A stretch of DNA of 64,000 nt, from contig CATLGV010000001.1 of the NCBI GenBank assembly GCA_949948735.1, forward strand, positions 1 to 64,000, given 5' to 3'. Origin of the DNA: an uncultured Lachnospiraceae bacterium. Lineage in GTDB: Bacteria; Bacillota; Clostridia; Lachnospirales; Lachnospiraceae. Both the position numbers and the translations under genes were made by a program. Positions within the stretch are counted from its first letter, which is position 1. Every line of letters begins with the position of its first letter. Positions 35,710 through 43,993 of this stretch are shown piece after piece. The notes beneath the pieces are model-generated. The model searched no databases. It was not told the DNA's origin and was given only the letters and a program-made list of their open reading frames with translations.

Positions 35710-37059
35710 TTATTCAATATCCCGGTTGATTCTGCGCTCATTATAAAAGAGAAAAACGATTCCGCCCAGAGCGCAGAAGCCTGCCGCCGTAAATGCCGCA
35801 ATGCGGTATCCCGTCCCTGATGTACCCCCAATAGTGGAAACCGCTGTAAACAACAGCATGGAAAGGCTTTGACCCAGCTTGAACGCAAATGTTCTTGCGG
35901 CATAAAACATCCCTTCCCGGTTGCTGCCGGTTCGCTTCGCGTCGCTCTGGGCAATATCGGCAACTACCGCCTGCGGCAGGATTCCAAACACCGCCATGGG
36001 CATAGAAGCCGCTATCATCAAAAGTACGCCCTGTACATTGGCGGGGATTACGGAAAGCCTTCCCAGAAAGCCTGTATACAGATAAGACAGCGCAAAGATT
36101 CCAAACGCTGCCAATATCAGCTTCTTTTTCCCAAGCCGCGGCGCGAGCTTGTTAATCGGGATATAAAATACCAGAGACAGTGCCGTCATACCGACAAAAT
36201 AAAGAGTGGTCATTGTCTCAGGAAGCCTCAGGAGGCTTGTCACAAAAAACGGAAGCCCGGTCTGGAACATTGTGATCGCAATCCAGTATAAGATATCCGA
36301 ACCGACAAATTTACGAAATTCCCCGTTTCTGAACGTGGCGGCAAGGGAGGAAAACGCCGTGTCCTGCGAAGGAACCGTATTGACATATTCCTTTTCCCGA
36401 ATCGACCAGACCGGTATCTGCATACAGATAAAGGCCGCCACCGCCACAACCGCAAAGGTTATACGGATTGCATTGACACGGCCGAAGGCCGGAACCAGCG
36501 TTCCCCAGATTACCGGCGCCAGATAGGCAACCGCTGTCCCCGCAATAAACGTAAACGAGATCACCGTGGAAATATTCAGCCGTTCCTGCTGGCTGTGTCC
36601 CAGCTCCGGAATCAGGGCCGTATAAGGGGTACAGTACGCCGTAATCGACAGATAATACGCCATCACCATCACAAACAGGAAAATGGCGTTTGCCCGGCTG
36701 TTCTGGTTTACAGGCGACCAGAACACGAGCACGGTTGAGAGCGCAAGCGGCAGCGACGCCCACTTTAAAAACGGCATGCGCCGGCCGTTTTTTGAAGTAC
36801 ACCGGTCGGACAGAGAGGCAATCCACGGGTCCGTAAACGCGTCGAAGAGCCGTCCGAAGGCCGTAATGCCTCCGATAACCGTAAATATGCCGAAAATAAC
36901 CAGTCCCTGCGGAATAAATAATGTCTGCCCCTGCGCAACGGATACCGCATCCGGCTGATAAAAATAGACCAGCCAGTTGGAGATTAAACCGGATAATAAG
37001 GACCAGCCAAACTGTCCTGCTGCGAAAAGCCATATTTTTCCTGTTGATAATGATTTCAT
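35710..37059 (-). CDS. GPH-type sugar:cation symporter (MFS)
   Basis: 449-aa membrane protein with about 12 helices, related to MelB and the glycoside-pentoside-hexuronide symporters. Family motifs: GRLFDAFTDPWIASLSDRCTSKNGRRMPFL after helix 2 and TPYTALIPELG after helix 4. The substrate is probably a glycoside, imported with sodium or protons, but cannot be named; no glycosidase gene is adjacent. GGAGG lies before the ATG. It may be co-transcribed with the downstream hydrolase. Confidence 0.9.
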   Translation of the reverse strand: MKSLSTGKIWLFAAGQFGWSLLSGLISNWLVYFYQPDAVSVAQGQTLFIPQGLVIFGIFTVIGGITAFGRLFDAFTDPWIASLSDRCTSKNGRRMPFLKWASLPLALSTVLVFWSPVNQNSRANAIFLFVMVMAYYLSITAYCTPYTALIPELGHSQQERLNISTVISFTFIAGTAVAYLAPVIWGTLVPAFGRVNAIRITFAVVAVAAFICMQIPVWSIREKEYVNTVPSQDTAFSSLAATFRNGEFRKFVGSDILYWIAITMFQTGLPFFVTSLLRLPETMTTLYFVGMTALSLVFYIPINKLAPRLGKKKLILAAFGIFALSYLYTGFLGRLSVIPANVQGVLLMIAASMPMAVFGILPQAVVADIAQSDAKRTGSNREGMFYAARTFAFKLGQSLSMLLFTAVSTIGGTSGTGYRIAAFTAAGFCALGGIVFLFYNERRINRDIE

Positions 37060-37376
37060 ACCATATCCTCCGTTTTTGATTATGCGCTGTTAATCGCCCT
37101 GCTTCTGCGCCGCCATTTCCCGCTGATAAGGCATTCTCCATCAGGACAGCGTGTTTGCACGTTCCGAGCATGAAGCGCAATCAATTTGTCTTATTATATC
37201 ACCTGGCGGCTCTTCATAAAAGCTCTAACTTTTCTGTTTTCAATGCCCTTGCAAAGAAGGAAGCTCATAAAAGCTTGCTTTTATCTTCTGTCTGCTCCAT
37301 ACTAATGCTATATCCTCAATTGACAAAGGCATTTGCCCAATTGATGGTATACAACAGAAAATAAGGAGGATTTCAC
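37060..37376. other. Divergent intergenic region, symporter/pepF
   Basis: 317 bp without a credible gene. Contains the hairpin ATAAAAGC/GCTTTTAT (37267-37284) and a copy of the dispersed repeat (37312-37332) close to pepF. TTGACA at 37320-37325 and TATACA at 37348-37353 are 22 bp apart, too far for a standard promoter, so no promoter is assigned. Confidence 0.6.
37312..37332 (-). repeat. Dispersed TTGTCAATTGAGG repeat, inverted copy
   Basis: Reverse complement of TGCCTTTGTCAATTGAGG, shared over 18 nt with copies at 49892-49913 and 51326-51347. A second CAATTGA follows at 37339-37345, forming a loose inverted pair. It lies 45 bp before pepF. Confidence 0.7.
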
Positions 37377-39179
37377 ATGGCACTAAAATCACGCAAGGAC
37401 ATACCGGAAGAGCTGACCTGGGATCTGTCTTCCATTTACAAAACAGAGGCTGAAATGAATCAGGATGTTGAGAAGGTAAAGGCACTGAGCAGCTCCATAC
37501 TGCAAAATTATAAGGGAAAGCTGGATACCCCGCAAAAAATCAACGCATGTCTGGATGATTTCAGGGAGGTGGAGCGTCTGCTGATTCTGATAAACCATTA
37601 CTGTGATTTGGCGGTATCCGTAGATTATTATGATACCTACAACCAGGAACGCAATGAACGTATCCTGAATCTTATCTCGGAAATCTCCAGCAGCCTCAGC
37701 TTTATCGACAGCGAGATCTCTGATCTCGAAGAGACATTGTTGTCGGAGGCGATTGCCGCAGCCACCCAAAACAGGCATTATCTGGAGGACATTCTTCGCA
37801 ATAAGCCGCACCGGCTTCAGCCAGAGACGGAGCGCGTGCTGGCCGCATTATCCAAAACTCTGCGCGCGCCATATCAGATTTATAACATGACCAAGCTGGC
37901 GGATATGAAATTCGATTCTTTTACGGTGGAGGGAAAAGAATACCCTCTAAGCTATACTTTATTGGAGAACAACTATGAATATGAGCAGGACACTGCCGTC
38001 CGCCGGGCGGCCTTCGATTCTTTTTACGGAAAGCTGCGTGAATATGAGAATGTGACCTCGGCTGCTTATAATACCCAGGTGCAGACGGAAAAGACGCTCG
38101 CCACCCTGCGGGGCTTTACTTCTATATTTGACAGCCTTCTTTTTTCACAAAAAGTACCGCTGGCGCTGTATCACCGCCAAATCAATCTGATTACGGAGAA
38201 GCTGGCGCCCCACATGCGCAGATACGCGGCACTGCTAAAAAGGATTCATAAGCTGGATCGGATGACCTTTGCGGATTTAAAAATTGCCGTGGATCCTGAA
38301 TATGATCCGAAGGTAACAATCGAGGAATCCAAAGCCTATATTGAAAACGGGCTTGCCGTCTTAGGCACGGATTATGTGGAGATGGTCAAAACCGCTTACT
38401 GTGACCGCTGGGTCGATTTTGCACAAAACGCCGGAAAATCCACAGGTGGCTTTTGCGCAAGCCCTTACGGCAAGAACTCCTTTATTCTGCTCTCGTGGAA
38501 TGACCGCATGGCGGACGTCTTTACACTTGCCCATGAGCTGGGGCATGCCGGACATTTTAAAGCCTGCAACAGCAGCCAGTCCCTCTTTGATACGGACATC
38601 TCTACTTATTTTGTAGAAGCGCCGTCCACCATGAATGAGCTGCTGATGGCGCACTATCTGTTAAAGACGAATCCGGATCCCCGCTTCCGCCGCTGGGTGC
38701 TTTCCTGCATGATCAGCAACACTTATTATCATAATTTTGTTACCCACCTGATGGAGGCGGCTTACCAGCGGGAGGTTTACAGGATAATCGACAAAGGCGG
38801 CAGCGTAAATGCCGAAATCTTAAGCCGCCTTATGAAGGAAACGCTGCAAAAATTCTGGGGAGAGGATGTGGAAATCTCAGACGGCGACGCCCTGACATGG
38901 ATGCGCCAGCCCCACTATTATATGGGGCTGTATTCCTATACCTACAGCGCGGGACTTACAATCGCCACACAGGTCTGCAAACGAATTGAAACGGAAGGCA
39001 TGTCCGCCGTAGAAGACTGGAAAAAAGTACTTTCCGCAGGCAGCACGCTCGATCCGGTAGGACTTGCCCGGCTTGCGGGAATTGACATTACTACGGATGC
39101 ACCGCTGCTGGATACAATTGACTATATCGGACAAATTGTAGATGAAATCGAAAAACTGACAAAAGCGCTGGAAGCGTAA
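37377..39179 (+). CDS. pepF: Oligoendopeptidase F
   Basis: 600-aa cytosolic M3B zinc metallopeptidase that degrades peptides of about 7-17 residues. The catalytic HELGH is at residues 386-390 (TLAHELGHAGHF) with the third zinc ligand Glu in the following helix (FVEAPSTMNELL). N-terminal helical domain (1-200) is typical, starting RKDIPEELTWDLSSIY. AAGGAGG lies 8 bp before the ATG. Monocistronic, ended by a perfect 20-bp hairpin. Confidence 0.95.
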   Translation: MALKSRKDIPEELTWDLSSIYKTEAEMNQDVEKVKALSSSILQNYKGKLDTPQKINACLDDFREVERLLILINHYCDLAVSVDYYDTYNQERNERILNLISEISSSLSFIDSEISDLEETLLSEAIAAATQNRHYLEDILRNKPHRLQPETERVLAALSKTLRAPYQIYNMTKLADMKFDSFTVEGKEYPLSYTLLENNYEYEQDTAVRRAAFDSFYGKLREYENVTSAAYNTQVQTEKTLATLRGFTSIFDSLLFSQKVPLALYHRQINLITEKLAPHMRRYAALLKRIHKLDRMTFADLKIAVDPEYDPKVTIEESKAYIENGLAVLGTDYVEMVKTAYCDRWVDFAQNAGKSTGGFCASPYGKNSFILLSWNDRMADVFTLAHELGHAGHFKACNSSQSLFDTDISTYFVEAPSTMNELLMAHYLLKTNPDPRFRRWVLSCMISNTYYHNFVTHLMEAAYQREVYRIIDKGGSVNAEILSRLMKETLQKFWGEDVEISDGDALTWMRQPHYYMGLYSYTYSAGLTIATQVCKRIETEGMSAVEDWKKVLSAGSTLDPVGLARLAGIDITTDAPLLDTIDYIGQIVDEIEKLTKALEA

Positions 39180-39181
39180 GC

Positions 39182-39229
39182 ATATGCCTGATGTCAAAGG
39201 GGATAAGTACCCTTTGACATCAGGCATAT
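39182..39229. terminator. Perfect 20-bp hairpin between convergent pepF and LRR genes
   Basis: Arm 39182-39201 (starting ATATGCCTGATG) is the exact reverse complement of 39210-39229, with loop GATAAGTA. Placement 3 bp after the pepF stop suggests a bidirectional terminator, although no T-run follows. Confidence 0.7.
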
Positions 39230-39250
39230 AACAAATCACAGCATAGTCTG

Positions 39251-41449
39251 TCAGCGCTCGGAGATCTCCCCCGTGGCGTCCTCTACCAGATACGTCGTAT
39301 TCCATGTCCTGTGGCTCTCCTGCGCGTAATATACATAATCAATAACATGGTAAAGCGCTTCGTCGATATATTCTATACCTTTATAATAAATGTAATCGCC
39401 CTCCCATGCTTCCTTTTGGGAATTATCAGGGCCGGCAGCCTCCTGCGCGGTTCCCGGCAGGACATAGTAATATTCCGGCAGCGCAATTCCCGTCAGCAGC
39501 TCATAGTTTTCTTTTTGCCAGACTGCATAGGGAAGCTCCTCCGCGATCGCGCCCTCCGCCCGGGCCGCGCAAAGCATGTCCAGGGCTTCCGCCGCCGTTA
39601 TCCGGGTCTTTGGCTTATCGTGGTGGATATAGTAGGACATGTTATACAAATCAATCTGCGGGAAGGCCCTGTGATATGGGTGCGCCGTATTTGTCAGGTC
39701 CACCCGCACCATGCGGTAACCGTCCATCGCAATCACATACCATTGCAATATTCTGCGCTGTTCGTCGCGCACGTCCACATCATATCCGTCCGCATAGGCG
39801 TAATCTTCTACACTTACAGTGCGCGTCAGGATAAGGCTTCCGTTTTGGAAGACATAATGGTTGATTGCAGTTCCCCCCCCGCTGCTTCCCCAGCTCTCTT
39901 TTACCAGCAGAACGCCGTCTTCGATGAATATGCCGCGATACGGGTCGCCGCGCATCCCGCCGGAAGTGCTGCTCATTAAGGCAGGCGTATCCCGAAGCTC
40001 CTGCCATGAACCGTCCGGCTGTTGGAGCAGGATAAAAAGACGGCGGTCTTCGGGCATACGCTCTGCAAAATCCTCTTCATATATATCAAAAGCTTCACAG
40101 TCTACGACAAAAGCAATGTCCGTTCGCCCGTCTCCGTTTAAATCCCCCTGTGTAAAATCAACGCACTCATATGCCGCGGCCTCTGGATACTGCGCCTCAA
40201 GCCAGGCCGCTATCGTCTTCTTTTCTTCTTCCGACACGCCGACATCCATGCAGAGTAACAGCGGAACATCCCAGACCGGCTTCAGGCTCCTGACAGGATT
40301 GCCAAATACCGCCACATACACCAATTCCTTCATGCCTGTAAGCGGGGACAAATCTTCAATGTGATTATTTGAAATACCGACCTGATTCAGATGCGGCAGT
40401 CCTGCAAGAACGGAAATGTCCTGAATTTCATTTCCATCCAGCGCCAAATCAAACAGATTGGTAAACCCTTTCAATGCAGAAATATCGGAGATGCCGTTTT
40501 CGGACAGGCCTACGCGTTCCAGCTTGTCCATGCCTGCAAGCGGCGTGATATCCGTAATGGCATTGCCGTTTAGATTTATGCCCCGAAGCTGCGTGAGTCC
40601 TTTCAGAAAGCTGATATCCTCAATGCCGCAGTACTGCAGCCCCAAATCCTGCAGCTGGGTCAGCGTTCCCACTGCTTCAATATGCCTGGCATTCTTGTTG
40701 CCGGAAAGCGACAGCTCCACCAGCTTCGGCAGCTTTTCCAATACCGCAAGATCCGCAACGGGCGTTTCATATAACGACAGGCGCTCCAGCTGTGGCATTT
40801 GCGCCAAAAAGGATATGTCCGCAATATTACAGTTTGGCAGGAACAGCTCTGTTACGGTGTGTATTTGGCCTAAGAAGGAAAGGTCAACCGCAGCCTCCTT
40901 CTCATAGTGGATATAGATCTGTTCCAATTGAGAAAGCTGTAAGACGGGCGTAAAGTCTGTAATGGATGAATCATCCCATTCGCCGATGTCGATGACCAGC
41001 TGCTTCAGATTCGGCATCAGGCACAATGCCTCCAGCGAATAAATCGGTGCGCCATAGGGCGCTTCTTCCAGGACAATGCGTTCGCAGTCCTCCAGCTTTT
41101 GTAGAACGATCTGGGCGGAATCCCCTTCCGAAAGACCGGTCCCGTAACGCACGCGCTCCCGAAAGCCCTCATCCGCTATCAGCAGAGCCAGTATCTCGTC
41201 CAGGCTTTCCGCCTCAGCGGTGCCGGACGGTATGTCTGCCGCCTTATCTGCAAAAGACTCCCAGACCGCATTCGCTGCCGCGCGCAGCGCTCCGGCCTGG
41301 ATTGCAGACTGCCTCTCCCGCGAGGAAGCTGCTTCCGGACCGCAGCCGCACAAAAACAGGCTGCACAGCAGGCCAAAGCAGAGTATCCTTGAAAAACGAT
41401 ATTTCTTTCTGCCTTTTTTTATTGTAACAGTATACACCGTATGCCTCAT
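39251..41449 (-). CDS. Leucine-rich-repeat lipoprotein
   Basis: 732-aa probable lipoprotein: basic start, hydrophobic stretch and a lipobox ending at Cys36 (LCGC). Residues about 135-375 hold roughly eleven 22-residue internalin-type repeats (LQDLGLQYCGIEDISFLKGL). After about residue 410 comes a calcium-loop-like segment DLNGDGRTDIAFVVD as in FG-GAP/VCBS domains, then a mixed alpha/beta region to the C-terminus. It is likely surface-exposed and binds a protein or glycan; the partner is unknown. AGGAG precedes the ATG. It stands alone. Confidence 0.85.
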   Translation of the reverse strand: MRHTVYTVTIKKGRKKYRFSRILCFGLLCSLFLCGCGPEAASSRERQSAIQAGALRAAANAVWESFADKAADIPSGTAEAESLDEILALLIADEGFRERVRYGTGLSEGDSAQIVLQKLEDCERIVLEEAPYGAPIYSLEALCLMPNLKQLVIDIGEWDDSSITDFTPVLQLSQLEQIYIHYEKEAAVDLSFLGQIHTVTELFLPNCNIADISFLAQMPQLERLSLYETPVADLAVLEKLPKLVELSLSGNKNARHIEAVGTLTQLQDLGLQYCGIEDISFLKGLTQLRGINLNGNAITDITPLAGMDKLERVGLSENGISDISALKGFTNLFDLALDGNEIQDISVLAGLPHLNQVGISNNHIEDLSPLTGMKELVYVAVFGNPVRSLKPVWDVPLLLCMDVGVSEEEKKTIAAWLEAQYPEAAAYECVDFTQGDLNGDGRTDIAFVVDCEAFDIYEEDFAERMPEDRRLFILLQQPDGSWQELRDTPALMSSTSGGMRGDPYRGIFIEDGVLLVKESWGSSGGGTAINHYVFQNGSLILTRTVSVEDYAYADGYDVDVRDEQRRILQWYVIAMDGYRMVRVDLTNTAHPYHRAFPQIDLYNMSYYIHHDKPKTRITAAEALDMLCAARAEGAIAEELPYAVWQKENYELLTGIALPEYYYVLPGTAQEAAGPDNSQKEAWEGDYIYYKGIEYIDEALYHVIDYVYYAQESHRTWNTTYLVEDATGEISER

Positions 41450-41491
41450 CGCTGTTTGCTCCTATCCTCCATGTGCGTATGACAGCTTGCA

Positions 41492-41517
41492 CTGTGAAAA
41501 ATTCATTTTTCACAGTA
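41492..41517. terminator. Hairpin between HdeD-like and LRR genes
   Basis: ACTGTGAAAAA (41492-41502) pairs exactly with TTTTTCACAGT (41507-41517) around TTCA. It follows the HdeD-like stop and precedes the LRR gene on the minus strand. Confidence 0.65.
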
Positions 41518-41571
41518 TCACCGTCTGAAAAAATGAATCATTATTCATATAGTAAAGACCGGTTCCTCCGC

Positions 41572-42144
41572 TTATGACGGCGTCGTATCCTCGGGCGCAG
41601 GGCTTGGATGGGAAATCGCTCCAATAAGAAGCGCACAAATATCCAATACCGCCTCGACAATCAATGAAACCGCGATAAAGCCCCACATAAAGACTGCGGA
41701 AGCAAACGGATCTACCAGAATAACAATTGCCAGAACAATAGAAAGCGCTGCGCCGATTCCCGCAATAAACCAGTATTTTCTTCTTAATCTGAGAAAGTCA
41801 ACGGCCCACTGAATCTTGCAGAGGCCGGAAAATAAAATGGCAATCCCGTAAAGGATGCTTAATATCGGAAAGGTAACAATCACCCAATTCGCGCGAAGCG
41901 TACAGAAATATCCGAAGAGAATCGCGATAATCCCTTTCGTCAGATTCTGCTGTAATACGGCTTCCTCCGGCGGCGTCCGAAAATAGTGGATGACCTTGAG
42001 AATGCCGATGACAATCAGGACAATGCCTACTGTTGTAATGATACCGGATGTAAACCCGACGGGATCAATTAACAGCAGGATGCCGATGACCAATTCGCAA
42101 AGACACAAAATAATACTGCTCAGGTTTTCTTTTAACTTCTGCAT
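41572..42144 (-). CDS. HdeD family membrane protein (DUF308)
   Basis: 190-aa integral membrane protein with six hydrophobic helices in three pairs, the DUF308 repeat pattern (LLLIDPVGFTSGIITTVGIVLIVIGILKVIHY; AIVILVDPFASAVFMWGFIAV). HdeD proteins are linked to acid stress in enterobacteria; the role in Clostridia is unknown. The C-terminus is short, acidic and proline-rich. GGAGGT precedes the ATG. Confidence 0.88.
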   Translation of the reverse strand: MQKLKENLSSIILCLCELVIGILLLIDPVGFTSGIITTVGIVLIVIGILKVIHYFRTPPEEAVLQQNLTKGIIAILFGYFCTLRANWVIVTFPILSILYGIAILFSGLCKIQWAVDFLRLRRKYWFIAGIGAALSIVLAIVILVDPFASAVFMWGFIAVSLIVEAVLDICALLIGAISHPSPAPEDTTPS

Positions 42145-42177
42145 TGCAAATACCTCCGTGTGTTTCCGTTGGGAATG

Positions 42178-42247
42178 CTTTTCCTCAAAAGAGTATTCTT
42201 TAGAGGAAAAGGTTCCTTTTAGGAAAAAGGGTTCCCTTTTTCCTAAA
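42178..42247. repeat. Two tandem hairpins upstream of the HdeD-like gene
   Basis: First stem CTTTTCCTC/GAGGAAAAG (42178-42186 and 42203-42211). Second stem TTTAGGAAAAAGGG/CCCTTTTTCCTAAA (42218-42231 and 42234-42247), 14 bp with a 2-nt gap. They fill the space between the GNAT stop and the HdeD-like start; a terminator for the GNAT gene is the simplest reading. Confidence 0.75.
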
Positions 42248-42257
42248 GTTCTTCCGT

Positions 42258-42773
42258 TTATCGCTCATTTTTTATAAGAAATCGCTGCAAAACAAGAGAT
42301 TTTCCGGTCTCCGTCTCGAACGCATCCGGTTCACCTTCTTTTTTGTACCGGAACTTTTCAACCAGCTTCATACTTCCTTCATTCCGGACATCTGCCTCAT
42401 AGACATACCAGTCTTTGCGGTAATGGGTATCCAAAAATTCCAGTACGCCCGCCAGCGCTTCATACGCATATCCTCTTTGCTGCAGACTGCTTTTTATCCA
42501 AATCCCAAGCTCCGGGGTCTGCTCCCGTAAGCCATGGACTTCGACGCCGCCGGAAAATTCCTCATTTGCAAAAACGGATAAGAATAACATCTCTCCCTGA
42601 TTCATCTGGTTGACAAATCCCTGCAAAACCTCCCGGGCAGCCGATACCGACGCAAATGGGTCCGGATACTGATATCTTGTGATTTGTTCGTTAAATTCCG
42701 AACAGTATTCCTGTAAATATTTCATTTCAAAGGGGCAGATTTTAAGCCTTGAGGTTTCGATTTTAATGTCCAT
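42258..42773 (-). CDS. GNAT family N-acetyltransferase (RimJ/RimL-like)
   Basis: 171-aa acetyltransferase. The N-terminus ETSRLKICPF is typical of the RimJ/RimL subgroup; LGIWIKSSLQQRGYAYEALAGVLEF carries the acetyl-CoA loop, and SMKLVEKFRYKKEGE the C-terminal strand. The acceptor is unknown. ATG 42773 is chosen over upstream in-frame starts because GGAGG lies 6 bp ahead. Followed by two hairpins. Confidence 0.88.
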   Translation of the reverse strand: MDIKIETSRLKICPFEMKYLQEYCSEFNEQITRYQYPDPFASVSAAREVLQGFVNQMNQGEMLFLSVFANEEFSGGVEVHGLREQTPELGIWIKSSLQQRGYAYEALAGVLEFLDTHYRKDWYVYEADVRNEGSMKLVEKFRYKKEGEPDAFETETGKSLVLQRFLIKNER

Positions 42774-42892
42774 ACGCAGCCTCCGTTCTTCCTGCAAAAT
42801 TTAACGATACCGCACATCCTTATTATATTGGCTTTATGTGACAAATTCAATAACATAATTCAAATCATAGGGTTCTATTTTTTACAATTGAA

Positions 42893-42921
42893 TAGACGCT
42901 GTTTTTGAAGTATGCTATACT
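42893..42921 (+). promoter_or_regulatory. Promoter of the repeat-rich coiled-coil gene
   Basis: TAGACG (42893-42898), 17-bp spacer, TATACT (42916-42921) with an extended TGC before it. The leader to the ATG is about 145 nt and contains inverted copies of the dispersed repeat. Confidence 0.55.
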
Positions 42922-42949
42922 TTTTTCAGGGTTCTTATGTGACGGAGGA

Positions 42950-43042
42950 TTACCCTCGATTGGTGCGCCGATTGGGGATAACGAAGAAAATACCGAAATT
43001 ATCCCGCTTTGAGGCGTGTATGCTCTTGTCAATTGAGGGTAA
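42950..43042. repeat. Dispersed-repeat pair in the coiled-coil gene leader
   Basis: TTACCCTCGATTG (42950-42962) faces TTGTCAATTGAGGGTAA (43026-43042), an inverted pair with one mismatch. Between them GGGATAA and TTATCCC form a second small inverted pair. The whole could fold as one stem in the mRNA leader. Confidence 0.65.
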
Positions 43043-43072
43043 GGGGATAAAAACATGAAGGAGTTATAATTG

Positions 43073-43843
43073 ATGACTTTAACAAGTGATGATTTACAGG
43101 CAATTGGTTCCTTACTGGATGCAAAATTGGAGGAAAAGCTGGAAGAAAAATTAGAGAAAAAGTTTAATGAAAAGCTTGCTCCGATTAATGAACGGCTGGA
43201 CAAGATGGACGTCAGATTTGCTACCATTGAGGAACGGCTGGACAAGATGGACGTCAGATTTGCCACGATTGAGGAACGGCTGGACAAAATAGATGTCAGA
43301 CTTGCCATTATTGACGAACGGCTGGACAAGGCGGATGCCAGATTTGTCATTATTGAGGAACGGCTGGACAAGATGGATGCCAGATTTGCCATTTTTGAGA
43401 AACGGCTGGACAAGATGGATGCCAGATTTGCCATTATTGAGGAACGGCTGGACAAGATGGATGTCAGATTTGCCATTTTTGAGAAACGGCTGGACAAGAT
43501 GGATGCCAGATTTGCCATTTTTGAGGAACGGCTGGACAAGATGGATGCCAGATTTGCCATTTTTGGGGAACAACTGGACAAGATGGATGCCAGATTTGCC
43601 ATTTTTGAGGAACGGCTGGACAAGACGGATGTCAGATTCGCAGCAATTGATAAACAGCTTGAAACTATGATTGCCCGCTTTGATGTCATAAATCTTAAAC
43701 AGAAGCGTATTTTTAAAAAGCTTGACAACCTGCAGCTCGATGTGAAAATCTTTGAACGAGATACGAAACAAAGCTTTCACAATCTTAATGATGAGATGGA
43801 AACGGTCATTGCGGTTTTGAAATTAAACAATCTTGTGCCATAA
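43073..43843 (+). CDS. Repeat-built coiled-coil protein
   Basis: 256-aa protein made almost wholly of coiled coil. Residues about 40-193 are eleven consecutive 14-residue units of the type ERLDKMDARFAIFE; hydrophobic residues fall at a 3-4-3-4 spacing, so each unit is exactly two heptads. The flanks (residues 1-39 and 194-256) are also charged and helical. No signal peptide or membrane helix. Similar coiled-coil domains occur in phage tail, surface and cytoskeletal proteins, so function cannot be inferred. AAGGAG lies 9 bp before ATG 43073. Long minus-strand frames opposite it are by-products of the repeat. Confidence 0.8.
   Translation: MTLTSDDLQAIGSLLDAKLEEKLEEKLEKKFNEKLAPINERLDKMDVRFATIEERLDKMDVRFATIEERLDKIDVRLAIIDERLDKADARFVIIEERLDKMDARFAIFEKRLDKMDARFAIIEERLDKMDVRFAIFEKRLDKMDARFAIFEERLDKMDARFAIFGEQLDKMDARFAIFEERLDKTDVRFAAIDKQLETMIARFDVINLKQKRIFKKLDNLQLDVKIFERDTKQSFHNLNDEMETVIAVLKLNNLVP
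43190..43651 (+). repeat. 42-bp coding tandem repeat, 11 copies
   Basis: Eleven in-frame 42-bp units (consensus begins GAACGGCTGGACAAGATGGA), 462 bp in total, with a twelfth degenerate unit after 43651. Central units are nearly identical, so copy number can change by slippage or recombination without breaking the frame. Confidence 0.95.
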
Positions 43844-43900
43844 TCAGGCACTCGCCTTGATTTTTATCAAAATTTTTGTGCATTTATTTCAATACAAGCA

Positions 43901-43928
43901 TTGCAAATGTATAAATTTTGGTTAAAAT
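43901..43928 (+). promoter_or_regulatory. Putative pta promoter
   Basis: TTGCAA (43901-43906), 16-bp spacer, TAAAAT (43923-43928), about 65 bp before the pta ATG. Confidence 0.5.
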
Positions 43929-43993
43929 AGTATTTAGATATAGATGTAAGGGCTTTCAATATTTATCAAAAATTATGAGAAAAGGAAGGATTT

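Noticed and set aside
43055-43069. Four-codon upstream frame (MKEL) before the coiled-coil gene
   Set aside because: It contains the SD of the main gene and is probably a coincidence.
42865-43780. Long minus-strand open frames (209 and 287 aa) opposite the coiled-coil gene
   Set aside because: They arise because the 42-bp repeat has no stops in several frames. They lack ribosome sites, encode monotonous repeats, and the plus-strand frame has promoter, SD and perfect heptads.
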